A stretch of DNA of 64,000 nt from Campylobacter jejuni (GTDB taxonomy: Bacteria > Campylobacterota > Campylobacteria > Campylobacterales > Campylobacteraceae): NCBI GenBank assembly GCA_014305285.1, contig JACRSG010000009.1, positions 1 to 64,000 on the forward strand, given 5' to 3'. The position numbers and the translations under genes are program-made. The notes below the pieces were generated by a model. It was not told the origin of the DNA, made no database searches, and saw only the letters and a list, made by a program, of their open reading frames with translations. Each line of letters starts with the position of its first letter. The stretch's first letter is position 1. Below are positions 28,432 to 38,172 of this stretch, piece by piece.

Positions 28432-29769
28432 TTATTTAATAAAATAATCTCCATCAAAACTGATTAAAGAATATTTCCTTTCATCACCCATACTTTGAGT
28501 TAGTTCTTTGATGCTTAAAAAACTTAGCGTATCAGCTTCTACATATTCACGTACTTCTTCGGTATTTTTATTTGCACTGATAAGTTCTTCAAAAGTTGGA
28601 GTATCTATACCGTAAGTATCAGGAAATTTGATCTCAGGGCAAGCTATGGCAAGATGAATTTTGCTCGCTCCTGCAGCACGAAGTAAAGAAATTATTTTTT
28701 TAGAAGTTGTGCCACGCACCAAGCTATCATCAATTATTACAATTTCTTTGCCTTCTAAAACTTTACGCATAGGGTTGAGCTTTAGTTTTACTTTTAAATT
28801 TCTAAGCTCTTGGGTTGGTTCTATAAAGGTTCTTCCTACATAGTGGTTTCTTACTATCGCCATTTCAAGAGGGATTTGTAAATATTGTGCAAAGCCTATA
28901 GCTGCACTTACTCCACTATCTGGCACAGGAACAACAAAGTCTGCTTTGTAAGCAAATTTTTTAGCTAAAGCTTCACCCATTTTTTTACGTACTTCATAAA
29001 CACTCTTGCCTTCCACTATACTATCAGGTCTAGCAAAATAAATGTATTCAAAAGCACAAATTTTAGGAGTTTGAGAAAAAAGTTCTATGCTTTCAAATTT
29101 ATCATTTCCCTGAGTAAAAATAAGCATTTCCCCTGGTTTAACATCACGAATAAATTCAGCCTCTATGAGATCAAAAGCGCAAGTTTCACTAGCGACTATA
29201 TAACCTCCATCTTTTAAACGCCCTAAAGATAAAGGACGCACCCCATAAGGATCTCTTACAACATAAAGTTTATTTTTGCTTGCTAAAACAAAACAATAAG
29301 CCCCTATACATTCTTTTAAACTCTCAATAAATCTATCTTTTAGGCTTTCTTGTTTACTTCTTGCGATAAGATGGACAACATTTTCTGTATCCATATTGGT
29401 TTGAAAAATAGCTCCATCTTGAATCAATCTTGATCTTACTTCTTCTTTATTGACTAAATTTCCATTATGCGCTAAAGCAATATCACCTAAAACTGAAGTA
29501 GCTGCTATGGGCTGAACATCGTTTAAGCTTGAATTTCCTGCTGTAGAATAGCGATTATGTCCTATAGCGATTTCACCCTCTAAAGTTTTTAGGTTGTCAG
29601 GATTAAAAATTTGACTCACTTCGCCTTTGGCTTTAATAGTCTTGATATTTTTACCATTACTTACACTAATACCACTTGCTTCTTGGCCACGGTGTTGCAT
29701 AGCAAAAAGTGCATAATACGCATAAGTGCTAGCATTTTTTGAATTGATAATTCCTACAACTGCACACAT
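28432..29769 (-). CDS. purF: Amidophosphoribosyltransferase PurF
   Basis: A 445-residue enzyme that makes phosphoribosylamine from PRPP and glutamine, the first purine step. The chain begins Met-Cys, so Cys2 becomes the N-terminal nucleophile after Met removal, without a propeptide. The glutaminase domain shows AMQHRGQEASGIS, IGHNRYSTAG and LAHNGNLVN. The PRPP loop VIIDDSLVRGTTSKKII sits near residue 350. It is one base after dapB, in the same run. Confidence 0.97.
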   Translation of the reverse strand: MCAVVGIINSKNASTYAYYALFAMQHRGQEASGISVSNGKNIKTIKAKGEVSQIFNPDNLKTLEGEIAIGHNRYSTAGNSSLNDVQPIAATSVLGDIALAHNGNLVNKEEVRSRLIQDGAIFQTNMDTENVVHLIARSKQESLKDRFIESLKECIGAYCFVLASKNKLYVVRDPYGVRPLSLGRLKDGGYIVASETCAFDLIEAEFIRDVKPGEMLIFTQGNDKFESIELFSQTPKICAFEYIYFARPDSIVEGKSVYEVRKKMGEALAKKFAYKADFVVPVPDSGVSAAIGFAQYLQIPLEMAIVRNHYVGRTFIEPTQELRNLKVKLKLNPMRKVLEGKEIVIIDDSLVRGTTSKKIISLLRAAGASKIHLAIACPEIKFPDTYGIDTPTFEELISANKNTEEVREYVEADTLSFLSIKELTQSMGDERKYSLISFDGDYFIK

Positions 29770-29770
29770 T

Positions 29771-30499
29771 TTAAATTCCTAAAAAATCATTAATTGAATA
29801 CATTTTTGTTTCTTGCTTGCTAAGCCAAATAGCGATTTTAATCGCACCTTTAGCAAAAGTCGCCCTTGAAGTAGCGGTATGATTAAGTTCTAAAAACTCG
29901 CCATCTTCATAAAAACCTACCGTATGGCGTCCTACTATATCGCCACCTCTTAAACTCATCACAGCAATTTCATCTTTACTTCTTTCACCTATAATGCCAT
30001 CTCTTCCATTTACTCTTACTTTTTCAAGTTCTAAATTTCTAGCTTTTGCTACACTTTGAGCTAAAGTCATAGCCGTACCACTTGGAGCATCTTTTTTATG
30101 ACGATGATGCATTTCTAAAATTTCTATATCAAAATTTTTTAACATTTGACTCGCTTTGCTAGCAAGATAATTTAAAACTGCAACACCTAAAGACATATTG
30201 GTCGCATAAAAAATCGGCATAACTTCACTAGCACTTTGCATCAAATGTAAAATTTTCTCATCAAGTCCTGTTGTACCTATTACCAAAGGCTTAGGCATAG
30301 TTCTTGCATAGTTTAAAAGCTCATGAGTTCCATTTGGGGAAGAAAAATCAATAATCACATCGCTTTTTTCAAAAAGCTCTTCTAAATTTCCACCCTTATC
30401 ATAAAGTATTGAAATTTGTGTTTGTGTTTCGCTTTTTAAACACTCTTCAATCTGTTTTCCCATGCGTCCTTTAGCACCATAAATTCCTATTTTAATCAT
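29771..30499 (-). CDS. dapB: 4-hydroxy-tetrahydrodipicolinate reductase
   Basis: A 242-residue enzyme of the lysine/diaminopimelate pathway. The dinucleotide fold opens with [13 protein letters not shown], and the catalytic motif is [15 protein letters not shown] (catalytic His pair and Lys). [11 protein letters not shown] and [11 protein letters not shown] complete the family pattern. It is a little shorter than E. coli DapB (273), as in other Epsilonproteobacteria. It is followed by purF after one base. Confidence 0.97.
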   Translation of the reverse strand: MIKIGIYGAKGRMGKQIEECLKSETQTQISILYDKGGNLEELFEKSDVIIDFSSPNGTHELLNYARTMPKPLVIGTTGLDEKILHLMQSASEVMPIFYATNMSLGVAVLNYLASKASQMLKNFDIEILEMHHRHKKDAPSGTAMTLAQSVAKARNLELEKVRVNGRDGIIGERSKDEIAVMSLRGGDIVGRHTVGFYEDGEFLELNHTATSRATFAKGAIKIAIWLSKQETKMYSINDFLGI

Positions 30500-30561
30500 C
30501 TTTTTCCTTGAAAATAAAATCCTGATTTTAGCATTTATTTTGTAAATTTTAAATAATAAAA

Positions 30562-31743
30562 TTAAGCTTTATGATTTTTTAATTTATATAAATTATCTAA
30601 CAATTTTGCTTCTTCTCCTAAGCCCTTGCTATGATAAAATTTTAAATTTTTACTAAGATATTTTTGCTCCACCCAGCCACCAAAATCATGCGGATAAAGA
30701 TAGTTTTGTTTTTCTTGATGATTGTTATTAAGATAATTAGGTATTTCTAAAGCTTCATTATTTTTTACATAGTTTAAAGCTTCATTGATAGCTTTGTAGC
30801 TTGCATTGGATTTGATTGCACTTGCTAAATAAACTACGCATTGGGCTAGGATAATTCTTGCTTCAGGATAACCTATATTTTTAACAGCTTCTAGAGTGGA
30901 AACTGCTAAATTTAAAGCATTTGGATCGGCATTTCCCACATCTTCACTTGAAAAAATCACCAAACGCCTAGCGATAAAATCTGCACTTTCTCCTGCATCA
31001 ATAAGTCTTGCAAGATAATAAATCGCCGCATCAACATCGCTTCCGCGTAAACTTTTTATCATTGCACTTGCTAGGATATAATGTGTATCTTTTGAGCTAA
31101 CACCTTCGCTATTTATGGTGTTGCGAAGTTTTTTAAGATTTTCAAGACTGATATGTTTTTCATCTAAAACCAAGACAAATTCCAGCAAATTTAGCATAGC
31201 TCTTGCATCAGCACTTTTAAGTAAAAAATCTTTAGCTTCTTTATCAATGCTAAATTTCATTTTTTCTTGTACGCGCAAGAGTAAAGTTTCAAGTTCCTTT
31301 ACTCCTAAAGATTTAAATTCAAAAAGCATGGAACGACTTCTTATGCCAGAACTTAAAACAAAATAAGGATTTTCAGTGCTTGCACCGATTAAAATTAAAC
31401 GATAATTTTCCATAGGAATTAAAAGCATTTCTTGTTGGGTTTTGCTAAGGCGGTGAATTTCATCAATAAAAATTAAAGGTTTATAAAGACTATTTTTATA
31501 ATTGTCTAAAATTTTTCTTAGTTCTTCGAGTTTAAAATTTCCTCCATCAAATTCATAAAAATCTAGGCCAAATTCTTTTGCTATAACTCTAGCAAAAGTT
31601 GTTTTTCCAGAACCTGCTGTTCCAAAAAAAATACTATGAGGAAGTTTTTGTAAAGCGGTAAATTTTTTAAAAATTTCTATAAGCTCATATTGTCCTAAAA
31701 TATCATCAAAATTTTCAGGGCGAAAGGTCAAGGCTAGGCTCAT
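30562..31743 (-). CDS. rarA: Replication-associated recombination protein RarA (MgsA)
   Basis: A 393-residue AAA+ clamp-loader-like ATPase that acts at stalled forks. Walker A is [14 protein letters not shown], Walker B is [11 protein letters not shown], and sensor 1 is [10 protein letters not shown]. The C-terminal tetramerisation domain has [31 protein letters not shown]-type residues and ends with [13 protein letters not shown]. Its ATG overlaps the stop of the upstream membrane gene by one base. Confidence 0.95.
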   Translation of the reverse strand: MSLALTFRPENFDDILGQYELIEIFKKFTALQKLPHSIFFGTAGSGKTTFARVIAKEFGLDFYEFDGGNFKLEELRKILDNYKNSLYKPLIFIDEIHRLSKTQQEMLLIPMENYRLILIGASTENPYFVLSSGIRSRSMLFEFKSLGVKELETLLLRVQEKMKFSIDKEAKDFLLKSADARAMLNLLEFVLVLDEKHISLENLKKLRNTINSEGVSSKDTHYILASAMIKSLRGSDVDAAIYYLARLIDAGESADFIARRLVIFSSEDVGNADPNALNLAVSTLEAVKNIGYPEARIILAQCVVYLASAIKSNASYKAINEALNYVKNNEALEIPNYLNNNHQEKQNYLYPHDFGGWVEQKYLSKNLKFYHSKGLGEEAKLLDNLYKLKNHKA

Positions 31744-32870
31744 TAATTTAAATCCATATTTGAAAATTCGCTACCATTAATTTTTAGTTGAGGATTAGCT
31801 AAGCTATCATAAGATAAATTTAGAAAAAAGTTATTATTTTCTTTTAAAAAATATTGATTTAAACCTCCATAATTTTCAGTCCAAATAAAAATTTTATCAG
31901 GCTCATCTGAACTGATAATTTGTAATTTTGCTTGATAAGTATTGTTAATATTTAAATTGCCTTGTAGACTGATATTTTGTTTATTTTTTTCAAGAATTAA
32001 ATTTTGTATTTTTAGAGTAAGATTTTTTTGAATAAAATGAGTGATATTAAAATTTGAATCAAGAAATTTATTTATAGTTATATTAAATTTTGTTTTGTCA
32101 AAATTCAAATTCTGACCCAATAAAGATTTAAGATCAATATCAATTTCATTGGATTTTCCTTGTATGTTTAAGCTTACTGTTGAATTTTCTTCACTAAAAT
32201 TTACTTGGTTTTTGCTGTAAAAAGAATTGATTTTATTGTTATCTAGTACAAGATAATCAAAGTTGATCTCTTGTTGGCTATCGCTAAATAAATTTAAATC
32301 ATAAAATTGTACAAGATTGTTAAAAAATTGTTCGTAATTTAAATTTTGTAATACAAATCTAGTATAAAATTGAGAACAATCAATCCTATCAAAATGTATT
32401 TTAATGTTTTTAATTTCTAAATTTTTATTCATTAAAACTTCAATATATCCGCCGTTTATGATGGTATCTCCGCCTTCGCTACTCAAATTTATATCTTTAA
32501 TATTTAGAAATATTTTAGAATTGTTATCGTGTAATTTGAGAGTAAAAGTTCCTAATTTATTATTTTTTAACACTTTATCTAAAAAATTAAAAGGATTTGT
32601 AAAATCTCCTTTTATAATTTTATTTAAGAAAAAATAATTATTAAATTGAAGGTTAATTTTGGTTGAAAGCTGTGTATGAGAGTGATTTAAAGTAAAACTT
32701 CCCTTAGAAGTTAAAAAACCTTTTTTGAAGTAAATATCTGTAATTGTATAATTAGGATTGCTGTTTTTACTCAATTTATTAAATAAAAGTTCGTTAGTGT
32801 ATCCTATATAAAATATATGAATAATAAAACCTAATATAAAACAAAAAATAATAAAAATCCATTTTTTCAT
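31743..32870 (-). CDS. Inner-membrane-anchored periplasmic protein, unknown
   Basis: A 375-residue protein with one N-terminal hydrophobic anchor (about 4-25) and a large Asn/Leu/Phe-rich periplasmic part with alternating polar/hydrophobic residues, as expected for long beta sheets. The look suggests an AsmA/DUF945-like lipid-facing protein, but no firm signature is seen. Translation couples to rarA through TAATG. From memory it corresponds to Cj0199c, annotated as hypothetical. The function is unknown. Confidence 0.7.
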   Translation of the reverse strand: MKKWIFIIFCFILGFIIHIFYIGYTNELLFNKLSKNSNPNYTITDIYFKKGFLTSKGSFTLNHSHTQLSTKINLQFNNYFFLNKIIKGDFTNPFNFLDKVLKNNKLGTFTLKLHDNNSKIFLNIKDINLSSEGGDTIINGGYIEVLMNKNLEIKNIKIHFDRIDCSQFYTRFVLQNLNYEQFFNNLVQFYDLNLFSDSQQEINFDYLVLDNNKINSFYSKNQVNFSEENSTVSLNIQGKSNEIDIDLKSLLGQNLNFDKTKFNITINKFLDSNFNITHFIQKNLTLKIQNLILEKNKQNISLQGNLNINNTYQAKLQIISSDEPDKIFIWTENYGGLNQYFLKENNNFFLNLSYDSLANPQLKINGSEFSNMDLN

Positions 32871-32980
32871 TATTTACCTTGGATCATAATGTAAATGTTA
32901 TTTTATAAATTGCTTGTTAAAAAAGAGTTTAAATTTTTATTTAAGAGTAGTGAAGTGGTTTAGTAAAGAATAATTTTTAT

Positions 32981-33001
32981 AAACCCCTTAATAAGGGATT
33001 T
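32981..33001 (-). terminator. Terminator after the small periplasmic gene
   Basis: The minus strand reads AATCCCTTATTAAGGGGTT followed by an A/T-rich tail with short T runs, immediately after the stop codon of the 115-residue periplasmic protein. The stem has up to eight pairs including one G-T. Confidence 0.65.
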
Positions 33002-33004
33002 ATA

Positions 33005-33352
33005 TTAATAAGCTTTTTTATAACATTGAATTTCAATTTTTCTAGCTACTGGAATAGCTTGAGTATTTGGTGTAGCAGGTGTTCCATAAGAAATTTTACT
33101 TTCTAAAAAATTTCCAACCTGTAAATCTTTAAAAGTTCCATCTTTATCTGTTCCAAAAATACCACAATCATCCATTTCTATTTCGGTATTTGGTAGAACT
33201 TTTATAGCCATTTGTCCACCATAAATTGAGTCAATAAGTAAGGTTTTATTGTTATCGTAAATTTGTGCAATAGTGCCTTCAAGTTTTAAACTATCTGCAA
33301 AAAGCATTGAGCTAGTTAAAAATGCTGATGCAAGTAAAATACTTTTTTTCAT
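33005..33352 (-). CDS. Small periplasmic protein (OB-fold-like)
   Basis: A 115-residue protein with a clear signal peptide (about 1-19, cleavage near MLFADS). The mature part is predicted beta-rich: LEGTIAQIYDNNKTLLIDS, then IKVLPNTEIEMDDC, which resembles small secreted OB-fold proteins that bind ligands or metals. Two Cys (near residues 63 and 111) could form a disulphide. AAGGAGAAAT precedes the ATG. The 290 bases upstream carry no gene. From memory it matches Cj0200c, a putative periplasmic protein. Confidence 0.8.
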   Translation of the reverse strand: MKKSILLASAFLTSSMLFADSLKLEGTIAQIYDNNKTLLIDSIYGGQMAIKVLPNTEIEMDDCGIFGTDKDGTFKDLQVGNFLESKISYGTPATPNTQAIPVARKIEIQCYKKAY

Positions 33353-33643
33353 AATTATTTCTCCTTGATGTAAAGTGATGACATTATAAAATTTTTAAGT
33401 GAAGTGAATGTGAAGTTAAAAATTTTGACTTTCAAATGAATACGCTTTTTTTCCTTTGCATAGTATAAATTAAAATATTCATATTTATAGCAAAATAATT
33501 ACAAATTATTTTTTTATTCTTGTTTAAAATGGTTACATTAGGAAATATATTTCTTTAAAAAAGTATAAATTAAACACATATAAGTTGGACTTAAAATATC
33601 CTATTTTATATTATCGGATAAAAATGATACAAAAGGATAGGAT

Positions 33644-34990
33644 GTGGAAATTTTTTTAGCTTTATTGGGTTTTTTCTCGTTAGGATTGATAGTTTGGTTT
33701 TTGCTAAAAGATTATACTACTCCAGCGCTGGCTTTTATAAGTGTAAGTATTAGCGTAGCTTGTGTTTTGCTTATTCTTGAGCAGCTTGGTTTTGGTGTAG
33801 GTGCAGCTTTAGGGGTTAAAGGAGGTGTTTTTGATATTAAAACATTGGTTGCTTTTATTAAAGATGGAGTTAAAAGCGTAACGGATACGGCAGCTTTGTT
33901 TGTTTTTTCTATACTCTTTTTTAGTGTTTTAAATGCGAGCGGTTTTTTTATTAAAATTTTAAATGCGTTTTTATCAAAAATGAAAGCCAATGTATATCAA
34001 GTTTGTATTCTTACTGTTTTTATTACCGCTGCTGTACATTTAGATGGTTCAGGTGCTTCTACTTTTCTTATCGTAATACCTGCATTATTACCTATTTATG
34101 AGCGTTTAGGTATAAGAAAGACTTCGATGTTATTGATTATTACTTCAGCTATGGGGGTTATGAATGTTATTCCTTGGGGTGGTCCTACTTTAAGAGCGGC
34201 CACTAATATAGGGATGGATGCAAATTTGCTTTGGCACCATATTATACCTATTCAGATTGTAGGTTTGGTTTTATCCCTTCTTTTGGCAATTTGGATTGCT
34301 AAGATAGAAATAAAAAGAGGTGCAGGTGCAGGGAACTTGTCAGGAATAAATTTAAATATAGAAAAAAGCGAACACCATAATGAAAAATGGTTTTGGCTAA
34401 ATTTGCTTGTAGCTATTGGGGTTATTGGGCTTTTAATTAGTGGTATTATCCCTAGCTATATTTGCTTTATGATAGGACTTGCAATAATTTTACCGCTTAA
34501 TTATCCTAATTTAAAAATAGCTAAAAAAGTTTTAGATCGTGCAAGTGGTGGTGCAATACTTATGTATATTACTTTAATTGGTGCTGGGATATTGATAGGC
34601 GTATTTGATAAAAGTGGCATTATGGAGAAAATGGGTGTTTTGATTTTAAATTTTGTTCCAGATTATTTAGGTGCTTATATTCCTTTGATGGTAGGGATAT
34701 TAGCTGTTCCAATGGCAATTATTTTTTGTACAGATTCTTATTTTTATGGAGTGATGCCTATAGTTTTGAGTGTAACTAAAGCTTTTGGTGCTGAACCTCT
34801 AACTATAGCTATTATCATGGTGATAGCAAGAAATTGTGCGACATTTATTTCTCCTGTTGTGCCTGCAACTTTACTAGGTTGTGGTTTAGCAGAGGTTAAT
34901 ATTAAAGATCATATTAAAAGAAGCTTTTTTTATATATGGGGCATAAGTATTATTTGCTTGATTTTTGCTGAGGTAGCTGGGATAATATAA
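33644..34990 (+). CDS. CitMHS-type citrate/carboxylate transporter
   Basis: A 448-residue polytopic protein with about 12 hydrophobic segments. Markers are HLDGSGASTFLIVIPALLPI and VIPWGGPTLRAATNIG in the two re-entrant loop regions, and SPVVPATLLGCGLAEV near the C-terminus. The family imports metal-citrate or free di/tricarboxylates. C. jejuni lives on organic and amino acids, so such uptake is fitting. Translation starts with GTG: AAGGATAGG precedes it, and the overlapping ATG is out of frame. It is monocistronic. From memory Cj0203. Confidence 0.88.
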   Translation: MEIFLALLGFFSLGLIVWFLLKDYTTPALAFISVSISVACVLLILEQLGFGVGAALGVKGGVFDIKTLVAFIKDGVKSVTDTAALFVFSILFFSVLNASGFFIKILNAFLSKMKANVYQVCILTVFITAAVHLDGSGASTFLIVIPALLPIYERLGIRKTSMLLIITSAMGVMNVIPWGGPTLRAATNIGMDANLLWHHIIPIQIVGLVLSLLLAIWIAKIEIKRGAGAGNLSGINLNIEKSEHHNEKWFWLNLLVAIGVIGLLISGIIPSYICFMIGLAIILPLNYPNLKIAKKVLDRASGGAILMYITLIGAGILIGVFDKSGIMEKMGVLILNFVPDYLGAYIPLMVGILAVPMAIIFCTDSYFYGVMPIVLSVTKAFGAEPLTIAIIMVIARNCATFISPVVPATLLGCGLAEVNIKDHIKRSFFYIWGISIICLIFAEVAGII

Positions 34991-35016
34991 TTACAATAAA
35001 AGAACTTTTGATTTTT

Positions 35017-35037
35017 CAATGATTAGTTCATTGTTTT
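35017..35037 (+). terminator. Hairpin after the carboxylate transporter
   Basis: CAATGA-TTAGT-TCATTG followed by TTTT: a 6-bp stem and short T run 27 bases beyond the stop codon. Confidence 0.5.
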
Positions 35038-35167
35038 ATGATATTTTTGAGTCAAAAATTTATAAAAATATAAGTGTTTTTTTGTATTATTTTACTTTAG
35101 AGAAAAATTATAAATTTAAACTTATAAGAATATTTTTTAAGTTGAAAGTAAATTTTAAAACGGAGAA

Positions 35168-37165
35168 ATGATGCACAAAAAACAAAATTTACCAGAACTT
35201 ACCTTAAGGGGTTTGGTTTTGGGAAGTATTTTAACTATTATTTTTACAGCTTCAAATGTATATTTGGGGTTAAAAGTGGGGCTTACTTTTTCATCATCAA
35301 TTCCAGCCGTGGTTATTTCCATGGCGGTTTTGAGTCTTTTTAAGACTTCAAATATTTTAGAAAATAATATGGTTCAAACTCAAGCTTCAGCAGCAGGAAC
35401 TTTATCATCAGTTATTTTTGTTATCCCAGGACTTTTTATGTGTGGATATTGGAGTGAATTTCCACTTTGGCAAACTTTTATGATATGTCTTTGTGGTGGT
35501 GGACTTGGGGTGCTTTTTACTATACCCTTAAGAAGGGCTATGGTGGTTGAAAGCAAGCTTGCTTATCCTGAAGGTAGAGCCGCGGCTGAAATTTTAAAAG
35601 TAGCCAATAAGGATCAGAGTAGTAAAAAAGGAAAAGAAGGCATTAAAGAAATAGCATTAGGCTCTTTTATAGCTGCTATTTTTAGTTTATTAAGCAATGG
35701 TTTTAAACTTGCTGCAAGTGAGAGTAATTTTGCTTTTATTTGGAATAAAATGGCTTTTGGTTTTTCTATGGGATATTCTTTGGCACTTTTAGGAGCGGGT
35801 TATTTAGTCGGTTTAGCAGGTGCTATAGCTCTTTTTGTGGGTATGTTTTTAGCTTGGGGTATTTTTACTCCTTATCTTTCAAATTTTGAATTTGATAGTG
35901 CAAAAAATGCTGTAGATTTAGCTTCTAGTGTATGGCGTTCTAAAGTAAGGCTTATAGGAACAGGAGCTATTGCTATAGCAGCACTTTGGACTTTAATAGA
36001 ACTTTTAAAACCTGTTATTGAAGGTATTAAAGAAATTATTAAAAATGTTAAAATTGCTAATCAAGAAAAAAATGAAAGAACAAACATAGATCTTTCTTTA
36101 AAAAGTATTTTTATACTTTTTGTTTTAATGGTTATGGGTTTATTTATTACTTTTTATAGTTTTGTTGAAGATGCTAATTTAAGTATTTATTATCAAATGC
36201 TATTTTCATTTGTTGGAACTTTAGTTTCTGTTTTAATAGGTTTTTTTGTTGCAGCAGCTTGCGGATATATGGCAGGACTTGTAGGATCTTCTTCTAGTCC
36301 TATTTCTGGAATCGGACTTATTGGTGTTATTATTTCTTCTATTGTTTTTTTGGTTTTAGGTGTGAAACTTTTTCAAGATCCTACGCTTTCTAAATTTGCA
36401 GTAGCATTAGCTATTTTTACTACTAGTGTTATTTTAGCTACAGCTGCTATTTCAAATGATAATTTACAAGATTTAAAGACAGGACATTTAGTCGGAGCTA
36501 CTCCTTGGAAACAACAGGTTGCTTTACTTGTAGGCTGTGTTTTTGGTGCTTTGACTATAGTTCCTGTTTTAAATTTGCTTTATCAAGCTTACGGTTTTGT
36601 TGGATCAATGCCAAGAGAGGGCATGGATGCTTCATCGGCTTTAGCGGCACCGCAAGCAAATTTAATGAGTACTATCGCTCAAGGAATTTTTTATCACAAT
36701 ATCGAGTGGGGTTATATGGTTTTTGGTGTATTTGTAGGAATTTTAATGATTATTATAGATAAAATTTTAAGAAGAACGCAGAAAATGTCTTTGCCTCCTT
36801 TAGCCGTTGGAATAGGTATTTACCTTCCACCTGTTGTAAATATACCTTTAGTTATAGGCGGAATTTTAAAATATATTGTAATGCAATATTTGGCTAAAAA
36901 ATATGCAAAAAATTCTCATAAAGAAGAAAAACTTTCAAATTGTGAGCAAAGAGGTACGCTTTTTGCTTCAGGGCTTATAGTGGGTGAAAGTATTTTTGGG
37001 GTAATTATCGCAGTAATTACTGTATTTTCAGTAAGTATGGATGGTAGCGAAAATCCTTTAGCTTTAAATTTAACAAATTTTCATGATAGTGAGCTTTTCG
37101 CACTTATCTTTTTTGTGGGAGTTGTATTATATTTCATTAAGCGTATTGTTAAAAAAGATTCTTAA
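35168..37165 (+). CDS. OPT-family oligopeptide/metal-chelate transporter
   Basis: A 665-residue protein with about 14-16 hydrophobic segments. Family blocks are ELTLRGLVLGSILTIIFTA, NVYLGLKVGLTFSSSIPA, AYPEGRAAAEILKVA, and GLVGSSSSPISGIGLIGVI. OPT carriers import oligopeptides or siderophore-like chelates using the proton gradient, so peptide nutrition is likely. Two adjacent ATGs are possible; the second has better spacing from GGAG. A strong terminator follows. From memory Cj0204. Confidence 0.93.
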   Translation: MMHKKQNLPELTLRGLVLGSILTIIFTASNVYLGLKVGLTFSSSIPAVVISMAVLSLFKTSNILENNMVQTQASAAGTLSSVIFVIPGLFMCGYWSEFPLWQTFMICLCGGGLGVLFTIPLRRAMVVESKLAYPEGRAAAEILKVANKDQSSKKGKEGIKEIALGSFIAAIFSLLSNGFKLAASESNFAFIWNKMAFGFSMGYSLALLGAGYLVGLAGAIALFVGMFLAWGIFTPYLSNFEFDSAKNAVDLASSVWRSKVRLIGTGAIAIAALWTLIELLKPVIEGIKEIIKNVKIANQEKNERTNIDLSLKSIFILFVLMVMGLFITFYSFVEDANLSIYYQMLFSFVGTLVSVLIGFFVAAACGYMAGLVGSSSSPISGIGLIGVIISSIVFLVLGVKLFQDPTLSKFAVALAIFTTSVILATAAISNDNLQDLKTGHLVGATPWKQQVALLVGCVFGALTIVPVLNLLYQAYGFVGSMPREGMDASSALAAPQANLMSTIAQGIFYHNIEWGYMVFGVFVGILMIIIDKILRRTQKMSLPPLAVGIGIYLPPVVNIPLVIGGILKYIVMQYLAKKYAKNSHKEEKLSNCEQRGTLFASGLIVGESIFGVIIAVITVFSVSMDGSENPLALNLTNFHDSELFALIFFVGVVLYFIKRIVKKDS

Positions 37166-37168
37166 TTT

Positions 37169-37190
37169 TTGGGGTTAAAACCCCAATTTA
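37169..37190 (+). terminator. Terminator after the OPT transporter
   Basis: TTGGGG-TTAAAA-CCCCAA makes a 6-bp GC-rich stem 3 bases past the stop codon, followed by TTTAATCCCTTTT. Confidence 0.8.
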
Positions 37191-37240
37191 ATCCCTTTTG
37201 ATATAATTTTTCTTTTGTAATTATCATTTAAGGATATAAA

Positions 37241-38044
37241 ATGGAAAATTTATATGCTTTAATACTTGGAATTATAGAAGGTTTGACTGAGTTTTTACCT
37301 GTTTCTTCAACAGGTCATATGATTTTAGGTACGACTATTTTAGGTATTAATATAGATGAGTTTTGGAAAAGCTTTTTGATTATTATCCAGCTTGGTTCTA
37401 TTTCGGCGGTAATTTTTGTATTTTGGCGTAAATTATTTCAAAGGCTTGATATTTGCTTAAAACTTGCGGTTGGATTTTTTCCTACTGGAGTTATAGGGTT
37501 TTTTGTAGCAAAATACTTAAATGCTTTATTTAATGGTTGGGTTGTGGTTGGAATGCTTATTTTTGGTGGTGCTGTGTTTATTCTTATAGAACTTGCACAC
37601 AAAAATAAACAATATCATATCAATTCCTTAGAAGAAATAAGTTTTAAACAAGCTTTTTCTATAGGTATTTTTCAATCTTTAGCCATGATTCCTGGAACTT
37701 CAAGAAGTGGGGCAAGTATTATTGGTGGGCTTTTGTTAGGATTTAATAGAAAGGTAGCTGCTGAATTTAGTTTTTTGCTTGCCATTCCAACGATGATTAT
37801 TGCTACAGCTTATAGCATTTATAAAGAGCCTGAATTGCTTAGTAACGCAAATTCTTTAATTCCTTTAGGCATAGGTTTTATCACCGCTTTTGTTGTTGCG
37901 GTTTTAGTTATAAAATTTTTCTTAAAATTTATTTCTAAATTTGATTTTATCCCTTTTGGAATTTATCGCATTATTTTAGGATTTGTTTTCTTTTATTTGT
38001 ATTATAGTGGGATTTTAAACGCTGGAAGTGAATTTAAGCTATAA
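37241..38044 (+). CDS. uppP: Undecaprenyl-diphosphatase
   Basis: A 267-residue membrane enzyme that recycles the undecaprenyl carrier for cell wall and surface glycan synthesis; overexpression of such enzymes gives bacitracin resistance. The two active-site blocks are [17 protein letters not shown] (about 14-30) and [19 protein letters not shown] (about 150-168). About eight hydrophobic segments. TTAAGGATATAAA precedes the ATG. Confidence 0.97.
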   Translation: MENLYALILGIIEGLTEFLPVSSTGHMILGTTILGINIDEFWKSFLIIIQLGSISAVIFVFWRKLFQRLDICLKLAVGFFPTGVIGFFVAKYLNALFNGWVVVGMLIFGGAVFILIELAHKNKQYHINSLEEISFKQAFSIGIFQSLAMIPGTSRSGASIIGGLLLGFNRKVAAEFSFLLAIPTMIIATAYSIYKEPELLSNANSLIPLGIGFITAFVVAVLVIKFFLKFISKFDFIPFGIYRIILGFVFFYLYYSGILNAGSEFKL

Positions 38045-38172
38045 ATAAATATTAAATTTATTCTAAGATTTTTTTAAAAATAAGCTGAATTTCAAAAATA
38101 ATTAAGTCTTAGAAAGTTAAAATTAGAACTTTATAAACACTCACAGAGTAAGTGAGCGACAAAGGGTTAAAT

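Noticed and set aside
36505-36762. Plus-strand ORF overlapping the OPT gene in another frame
   Set aside because: Cys-rich product with no start signal; the OPT frame is certain.
38101-38172. T-box or other riboswitch before thrS
   Set aside because: Only a 5-bp CTCAC/GTGAG stem is visible; no T-box sequence, specifier loop or antiterminator.
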